Source of the DNA: Emergomyces orientalis
Taxonomy: Eukaryota > Ascomycota > Eurotiomycetes > Onygenales > Ajellomycetaceae
Direction of reading: 5' to 3'
DNA length: 64,000 bases
Assembly (NCBI GenBank): GCA_002110485.1
Contig: MOWL01000045.1
Span: 1,674,001-1,738,000, forward strand
The translations under genes were made by a program, and so were the position numbers. Below the pieces are notes generated by a model, which worked only from the letters and a program-made list of their open reading frames with translations, was not told where the DNA came from and did no database searches. Of this stretch, positions 58,576 to 64,000 are shown in pieces. Positions within the stretch are counted from its first letter, which is position 1. Each line of letters starts with the position of its first letter.

Positions 58576-60408
58576 ATGCCCCGCCAGCGTCAACAAGGAG
58601 GTCGTGGTGGTTCCAGACACTCTGGGCACGGACATGATATTTCACCAACCCAACCGACACCTATCTTTCCACGCGGTTCTCGGCGCGGGGTGCAGCTCTC
58701 CCTCCCCTACAGACCAAATCCTGCTGATGGATCACCAAGGCCGCGAAATCAAGGCCGTTCCCACGCCCACAGTTCAGGTATACAAGGCCATGGCCAGACT
58801 CAGTCAACAGACCCACCACCAGACAATATGGCTGGGCATCCTAGGCAGGTCGATATCGCTCCCCAAGTTAGAGCTATAGAGCAACGTCAGGAAGATGACC
58901 TGCGCCGACCAAAACCCTTTGAAGAACCAGCGACAGCTTCGGACATACAGAATCTGATCGCCGCCATAGCAAACTTGGAGAAGCGAGACAGAGCCCAGTT
59001 ACCGAGCAATAGGTCTACTCGCGACATGACCAATGAACCACCTCGGTCCTCCCCTACTCGCGTTCCTTGGCGGCTAACGAAGCTGTTGGACTCCCTCGCG
59101 GGCCTGCTCGTTTCAAACGCGAACCATGAGGTTATTGCAACCGCTCTCCGTGTCGATACGAGCGCACAAAAGATTACGATTATGATCAGTAGCAATACTA
59201 CAGTCCCGCCAGCAACATGTGAGCATGGAAAATGGATTTGGAGAGCCCTCAGAGAGCTCTCCTTTCGATATCACCAACTGTACCCTGCAAGCAGTAAGGA
59301 ATCAAGTCCGACTCACGAGATTAAAGACCAGGAACTTTTGAATCAACTGTCCAAGTTCAGAAATAAGTGTCTCCGGTTTAACTTCGCTAAAATTCAAAAG
59401 CGAGTCAATGACAGATTCTCACTCCTTGAAAAGCTGGACCTAACCGAGTTCGACGAGGACCATCCACTGCGACAGTTCTCTAAGGCCATCTTTGCACTAG
59501 AAAAGTACTTTACGCGAAACAAGTGTGCGGTCTATGGGAAACCAGACGAGAATAATACGGAAGCCTGGGATCTTATGTACGATTTGTTCCGCATGTGCCA
59601 AGCAGGCGTGCGACACATTTTCAAATATAATAGCCTTACACCTGACGAGCGCCTCCGGCTCTGCGGTTTTCCGCATTGGGAATCTTATTTCAGGAAGGTT
59701 GCTGTTGCCATGGACGAAGTGGATAACCTTTTCAAGATCTCACTGTCACCCCAATGCCGTCATCTTTTCCATTACGAATTCAACCTCCACCATGTTCCAG
59801 CAACCATGTCCAAAGCCCACACAGTACCACAAAATGCCAAGGACTGGGAGGATGTTCTCGAAAGAGCTTTGTCGCGACGAAACAAGCCTCAAGAAGACAA
59901 CAACCTTGTGCCGGAGTTAATGTTACTGAAGATGTCAACCATCACAAAGGATGCAGCGTATATGTGCCGGGAACAGATAGGCAAAGATCTAGTAACCCAC
60001 TGCGAGGTTGGGCTTCTCCTGCTTATTGCGAAATCGGAATCAGAGTACCCATCCCTTGCCAAGGCCTACTCTTACCTTGGAGTCAGTAAGCTTTCGTGCC
60101 ACGGCTGTCATCTTTTTATCGAGGCATATAATCGCATCCATGGAACACGCTTCATGACTAGGGGGACACATGGAAAATCCTACTGGCCTTGGCAATTCCC
60201 AAATAGTTTCCCAAAATACGAAGAGATTGCCGTGACGATGTATGCTTTCCTAGTGAATATATGGAGCGGTCACTATAACGGATATGAGATCGAAATGAAA
60301 GATCTGAGTCGAGATTCAACCGCTGGGTCGTATGCCGACAGTCCTGCGCATTTTGTGGGTATCAGCAATCGCGAGGCACTGGCTCAGGCGCTACGATCAA
60401 TTCGTTAA
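58576..60408 (+). CDS. OTT_1508-like deaminase-fold protein
   Basis: Single exon of 610 aa. Residues 1-150 are Arg/Gly/Pro/Gln-rich and probably disordered (RQRQQGGRGGSRHSGHGHD). Residues 150-440 form a helical globular region. The C-terminal part holds a zinc-deaminase signature: H475-C-E477 (LVTHCEVGLLLLIA) followed 31 residues later by C508-x-x-C511 (KLSCHGCHLFIEAYNRIHG), then FMTRGTHGKSYWPWQFP. H-x-E plus C-x-x-C is the zinc and proton-shuttle set of cytidine-deaminase-like enzymes. The KLSC..C..F and TRG-HGK-Y context matches the fungal OTT_1508-like clade as I know it, which is expanded in many fungi and linked by others to nucleic-acid mutagenesis or genome conflict. The substrate is unknown. 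The downstream spacer has retroelement-like debris. Confidence 0.8.
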   Translation: MPRQRQQGGRGGSRHSGHGHDISPTQPTPIFPRGSRRGVQLSLPYRPNPADGSPRPRNQGRSHAHSSGIQGHGQTQSTDPPPDNMAGHPRQVDIAPQVRAIEQRQEDDLRRPKPFEEPATASDIQNLIAAIANLEKRDRAQLPSNRSTRDMTNEPPRSSPTRVPWRLTKLLDSLAGLLVSNANHEVIATALRVDTSAQKITIMISSNTTVPPATCEHGKWIWRALRELSFRYHQLYPASSKESSPTHEIKDQELLNQLSKFRNKCLRFNFAKIQKRVNDRFSLLEKLDLTEFDEDHPLRQFSKAIFALEKYFTRNKCAVYGKPDENNTEAWDLMYDLFRMCQAGVRHIFKYNSLTPDERLRLCGFPHWESYFRKVAVAMDEVDNLFKISLSPQCRHLFHYEFNLHHVPATMSKAHTVPQNAKDWEDVLERALSRRNKPQEDNNLVPELMLLKMSTITKDAAYMCREQIGKDLVTHCEVGLLLLIAKSESEYPSLAKAYSYLGVSKLSCHGCHLFIEAYNRIHGTRFMTRGTHGKSYWPWQFPNSFPKYEEIAVTMYAFLVNIWSGHYNGYEIEMKDLSRDSTAGSYADSPAHFVGISNREALAQALRSIR

Positions 60409-61928
60409 GCCGTGCTTCGCGTTCGTCGAGGAGAAACACCCACACTGGTTAACAGAGAAGAAATCACTCTATCGTGTAAACATAACAGAACTGAAGAGGT
60501 TCTACATCATGCATTCTTTAGCGGGTGGTGGTGGGGGCCAAGGGAGGAGCCAAAACAGCCAACCAGCAGCCAAGAACCAGGTCACGAGGATCTGCCAAGT
60601 CACGCTTGGTCACAAAAAGAAAAAAGTAAACAAACTAAAACAAATAATCACAACAACCCACATGGGCGTCCACCAGCTGGAGTGAGCATGAGTCTGAAAG
60701 GAAGAGAGAAGATGTTATGTTTAAATGTTTAATAAAGGTCTTTGCTTTGAAATAAAGGAATGGCAATGGCGAATGGAGAATTTTTCTTTCAAAAATTATG
60801 CAAACAAACAAAACCCCTAGTTTCTGTCTGCATAGCTCGCTGGACAAATAATGGCAAGCAAATATATTCTCTATTTATGAAGGGAAACAAATGGAGAGTT
60901 GTAGTTGGCAGCAGCAGGGGACGAAGCATTTTGAAGAGGGCCTGGCAAAAAGAAAAGTATCCAATTGTGTGTGATGTTTCCTGTTGGCTGAGAAAAAGCT
61001 GAGAGGCACCGCAGAGCTGAGCGAGAGTTTCCCCGGCGACCTCCCATGGGCCACCAGCGGGAGAGACCACGGCTTCATCCGCAGGCTTAATCGAACCACA
61101 ACCAAGCAATCAAAAGTTTGGAAAAAGACTGTAGCAATTATCATAAAATACTCTTTATTTAATTAATAATATTCCCCCTCAACCTCCTTCAATAGCTACC
61201 TTTCTTTACTCTCAGGTTACTCAGTTATCGATATACTCTGCCTCTCTGTCCCACCTCACTACTGCCCTCAGCCTGGTTCCTGGCCCCCGACTGGCTTGCC
61301 TGTATTGCTTCGAGACTGGTCAGCCTGGAAGTCTCACGATAATCCTGGTTGGTGAACTTTACTCTTCTTTCTTTTTCGTCTCTTTTCCTCCTATGTATTT
61401 CGATTTCCCTGTTGATGTTGAGTATATGTCTGGTTCTGTTTTTTGAAAATTTTCGATTGAAAATAACGAGTTCATGCTCATATTGATTGCAGCCGACCAA
61501 TTTATTATTTACACAGACATTAAAAAGCCGCCCACACTCTTAGCCCACCACAAAAACAGCGTCAGCTCGAATTCAACAACAACTGTCGTTAAGATACGCC
61601 GCCTTTTCACCTCATAACGCAACCCAATTAGAATAGCTGAGACCTCTCTACTATCTGCCAGGAGAATCACCCAATTCAAGAAGTGCAACGTTGGGATTGG
61701 GGCCCAAGTGCCACCCCAATGTTTCTCTGATCATGAAGGCATTGCCCATTGCCCCTAGATCTCGACTGGTACGGGTCGTTCAAAGGCAATAGGAAGGATT
61801 GGTGAGCTAAAAAGCTAGGGTACAGAAAAAGTTTCAGCTATTCCCTAAGCTTCAAATATACATTTCTACACACAACATTCACAACATTTGCATTGCGTGA
61901 TCCGACTTATACGTTTTTTACTGCAATA
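60409..61928. other. Spacer with possible retrotransposon LTR debris (1.5 kb)
   Basis: No coding frame. On the minus strand a polypurine stretch followed by GAATATTATTAATT (61190-61160) resembles the PPT/LTR junction of Ty1/copia elements. About 300 bases further along that strand a TATA-like ATAAATAGAG (60880-60871) could be an LTR promoter. Direct repeats or a pol gene are not visible. The last 70 bases are the leader of the next gene. Confidence 0.35.
60700..61510 (-). mobile_element. Candidate solo LTR or internally deleted copia-like remnant
   Basis: Minus-strand order: a PBS-like GGTCGGCTGCAATCA near 61.5 kb, about 300 bp of non-coding sequence, a purine stretch AAGGAGGTTGAGGGGG (61189-61174), then an AT-rich block that could start an LTR with its TATA-like box near 60.87 kb. 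No matching second LTR, integrase, or target-site duplication was found by eye, so this is only a hint. Confidence 0.2.
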
Positions 61929-63971
61929 ATGGACGGACCCCCGCCTCCTCCTCCTCCACCTCATGGTACTCCGCCAGGAGGTGGACCACCTCCCAACCCA
62001 AACGGTGGATATCGCAAATCGACAGACCTTCCTGAAGGACCCTATGATATTTTTATCGTTCCGCCCCATTCGTCAGGTTCTGGATTCATATACCTGCCCT
62101 CCCTGCAATGCCATAGGAACAGCTTTCTAGCAGGAGTTGCGGCCACTTTGGTTGGGGTCGCAATATACGTGTGGGTGGTGCCAGTTATGAAAAATTGGGT
62201 TTCAACAGTTGCTCAAAGTGGTGGTGCGGGCGTCTTTTTGGTTGTAATAGGAGTTGGAGTTGCTAGTTGGGCATGGGGAAGGTCACAGACAGATTCCAGC
62301 GGTACAACTCCACCGCCACCTCCACGAGGTGCCCCTAGACCATCTCCCGCCCCTGGAGGAGGAAGAGCGGGTCCCCGAGGCCCGCAGCACGAACCCCCTC
62401 CCTCCTCAGGCCAAAATCATAACGCCGGGGGAGGACCGCACTATCAAAATTTCAATGGTCAATACCCAGGAGGAGGCTATGGAAATGGCCCAAACCCGAG
62501 TGGACAATACAATGGTGGTCCATTCCCTGGCGGCCAGTATCCTGGAGGCCATCGTTATACACAAGGAGAAGGAAACACGGGGGCTGATGGACCCCCTCCA
62601 CCAGACCCACCGCCAAATACGCCGCCAAAGCCACCTGAAGGCGCCACCCCCAAACCGAAAGACCAGGACTGGGAAAAAGCAAGGGAGGAAACAAAACGGA
62701 AGGAAGACATAAGACGAAAGATGGAGGAGTTCCGGAAGAAGAGAGAAGAGGAAGAAAAAGAGAAACAAGGACAGCGAGAGAAGGAGGCACGAGAAAGAGA
62801 ATTCCGTGAGAGAAAGGAGAAGAGAGAAAAGGAGCGACTTGCTAAGGAGGCTGAGGAGAAGGAGGCTGCAGAGAAAGCCGCTAAAGAAAAAACTAGGGCG
62901 GAAGCTGCTGCTCGGTTCGCTGCTGCTCGAGAGGCCGCCGCTGCAAAGAGAGCTGCCGACAAGGCAGCCACAGAAAAACTCGCAGCAGCAAAATCAACTG
63001 CCGAAAAATTGGCAGCGGAGAAACTAGCAGCAGAGAAAAGAGCAGAGTCGGTTAAGCAGGCAGAATCTGCAAAAGCTCCTCCGCCCCCAAGAACGCCTTC
63101 GCCTCAGAAAAAACCACCGCCTTTCCCATCTGCAAAAACAGAGCTTGAAGACGATGCTTACTCATTTCGTCCTTATGATCGACCCAAGAAACAGCCATCC
63201 GCGCCCTCGGTGTTCTCAGAGTCATCATATGCACCTTCGCAATCGACGGCGAGAACAACTCCACCCCCTTCTCGACGTGGGCCATATTACACGAAAGATC
63301 CGGATAAGATCATTATCGCCGGCGTGTATGTTTTCAACAACACTTTTATGAGGACACCCGTTGGACAACTGGTGTCCGGCAAGGGGCATGTAACCGACGG
63401 TTTAATACTCCGCATCACGACTGAAGGAATGTTTGTAGACGATGACATTAGAGGCGTAGCCCAACGCGAATGGGACGTCAAGGCATGGACAATGAAACTT
63501 GTAGAGGTATGGTGTCCCCAGCTCGGTGCGAATCCTCCTCCCACCCGCCCAAGCCCGATGAAGACCAACCCCTTCCGGTTCAGCTCGTCCTACGCGCACA
63601 AGGTTCCCAGCAGTGAGGAATCTGACGCGTATCTGGCAAGCCTACACAGGTCTTGCAAGAACCAGTGCCGGCTAGGGGCTGCATCTTCCGGAATGGAGGG
63701 CCGTAATGGAAAAAGCAATAGCAGTATCATTGATTATGGAGATCTTCTGCAGAGCGCTGAATTGCGTGGCTTCCATGTCGTTCGCGCAAGCCTCCGAGAC
63801 CAGGAAGGCAAGAAATATGTTTTTGTCTTGCAGGAGACTGAGGCTTGGAAAGTGGCCATCGGGCTTCAGCGGTTGAAGAAGGGGAGTCAAGTTAGGGCAT
63901 TGGGGGTGTGCGGCTTGCCTGCTAACGAAACCAATGCTGTACTTGAAAGTCTGGGGTACATCTCAAATTGA
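61929..63971 (+). CDS. Hypothetical proline-rich, two-TM, coiled-coil protein
   Basis: Single exon of 680 aa from ATG at 61929; the frame is open 12 codons upstream without ATG. Order: a proline/glycine N-terminus (DGPPPPPPPP), two membrane segments at about residues 65-87 (SFLAGVAATLVGVAIYVWVV) and 99-118 (GAGVFLVVIGVGVASWAWG), a Gly/Pro/Asn-rich repeat region (GGQYPGG-type, 150-220), a long charged Lys/Glu/Arg/Ala coiled coil (about 247-378), a Pro/Ser linker, and a C-terminal globular domain from about 453 (KIIIAGVYVFNNTFMRTPVG, KYVFVLQETEAWKVAIGLQR). I do not recognise a named family. Membrane-anchored with a helical rod and a folded end is as far as the sequence goes. Confidence 0.75.
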   Translation: MDGPPPPPPPPHGTPPGGGPPPNPNGGYRKSTDLPEGPYDIFIVPPHSSGSGFIYLPSLQCHRNSFLAGVAATLVGVAIYVWVVPVMKNWVSTVAQSGGAGVFLVVIGVGVASWAWGRSQTDSSGTTPPPPPRGAPRPSPAPGGGRAGPRGPQHEPPPSSGQNHNAGGGPHYQNFNGQYPGGGYGNGPNPSGQYNGGPFPGGQYPGGHRYTQGEGNTGADGPPPPDPPPNTPPKPPEGATPKPKDQDWEKAREETKRKEDIRRKMEEFRKKREEEEKEKQGQREKEAREREFRERKEKREKERLAKEAEEKEAAEKAAKEKTRAEAAARFAAAREAAAAKRAADKAATEKLAAAKSTAEKLAAEKLAAEKRAESVKQAESAKAPPPPRTPSPQKKPPPFPSAKTELEDDAYSFRPYDRPKKQPSAPSVFSESSYAPSQSTARTTPPPSRRGPYYTKDPDKIIIAGVYVFNNTFMRTPVGQLVSGKGHVTDGLILRITTEGMFVDDDIRGVAQREWDVKAWTMKLVEVWCPQLGANPPPTRPSPMKTNPFRFSSSYAHKVPSSEESDAYLASLHRSCKNQCRLGAASSGMEGRNGKSNSSIIDYGDLLQSAELRGFHVVRASLRDQEGKKYVFVLQETEAWKVAIGLQRLKKGSQVRALGVCGLPANETNAVLESLGYISN

Positions 63972-64000
63972 TGGTGATGTTTGAATGTTTTCCAGATCAG

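Noticed and set aside
1..64000. CRISPR array, phage, or bacterial-type operon
   Set aside because: No regularly spaced repeats and no prokaryotic genes; the window is eukaryotic with spliceosomal introns.
1..64000. 5S rRNA or other rRNA
   Set aside because: Characteristic 5S internal promoter words were not found on either strand by eye.

Overview
The window is a stretch of a filamentous ascomycete (Pezizomycotina) genome. Spliceosomal introns are short (57-133 bp, one of 291 bp) with GT...AG ends, spacers between genes are long and AT-rich, and one tRNA carries a canonical intron. The gene set (gamma-adaptin, uL13, Med10, GrrA-type F-box/LRR, Pff1-type vacuolar protease, Ark/Prk kinase, DUF7703, OTT_1508-like deaminase) and the wording of the proteins fit Eurotiomycetes, and I lean to Onygenales. 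That placement is inference, because no rRNA or barcode lies in the window.

Layout, left to right. 0-0.5 kb: N-terminal part of a probable sterol O-acyltransferase running off the left edge (-). 2.5-5.4 kb: AP-1 gamma-adaptin in five exons, the first of 10 nt (+). 6.5-7.3 kb: unknown 249-aa protein (+). 10-11.5 kb: type II membrane GT61 glycosyltransferase (-). 12.6-13.5 kb: single-pass surface protein (+). 15.8-17.5 kb: J-domain protein (-), with a purine-rich, GAA-repeat upstream region. 19.3-22.5 kb: gene-poor, with a few decayed coding-like patches. 22.9-24.2 kb: F-box protein (+). 25.4 kb: intron-containing tRNA-Ser(GCU) (-). 25.8-26.8 kb: metallophosphoesterase (-). 28.2-29.2 kb: ribosomal protein uL13 in five exons (+). 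29.8-31.9 kb: acyl-CoA ligase with a PTS2-like N-terminus and a 23-nt poly-C run in an intron (+). 33.2-35.1 kb: GrrA-type F-box/LRR (+). 37.3-39.1 kb: divergent NoxR/p67phox-like TPR protein with a broken reading frame (-). 40.6-43.6 kb: vacuolar M28 protease (-). 45.6-46.7 kb: DUF7703 seven-helix membrane protein (-). 49.3-50.3 kb: Mediator Med10 in three exons (-). 51.5-54.7 kb: Ark/Prk-type kinase (-). 55.9-57.8 kb: Dal5-like MFS carrier (-). 58.6-60.4 kb: OTT_1508-like deaminase-fold protein (+). 60.7-61.5 kb: possible LTR debris. 61.9-64 kb: proline-rich two-TM coiled-coil protein (+).

Most genes are unrelated housekeeping or regulatory genes in ordinary eukaryotic order, so there is no operon logic. 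Two trafficking genes (gamma-adaptin and the Ark-type kinase) and two F-box genes share the window, but nothing in the sequence ties them together. The least ordinary parts are the deaminase-like gene beside repeat debris, the in-frame poly-C intron of the acyl-CoA ligase, and the NoxR-like gene whose tail is in another frame. Exon boundaries were derived by hand from splice consensus and reading-frame continuity; lengths were checked to be multiples of three for all multi-exon models except the NoxR-like one and the truncated left-edge gene.
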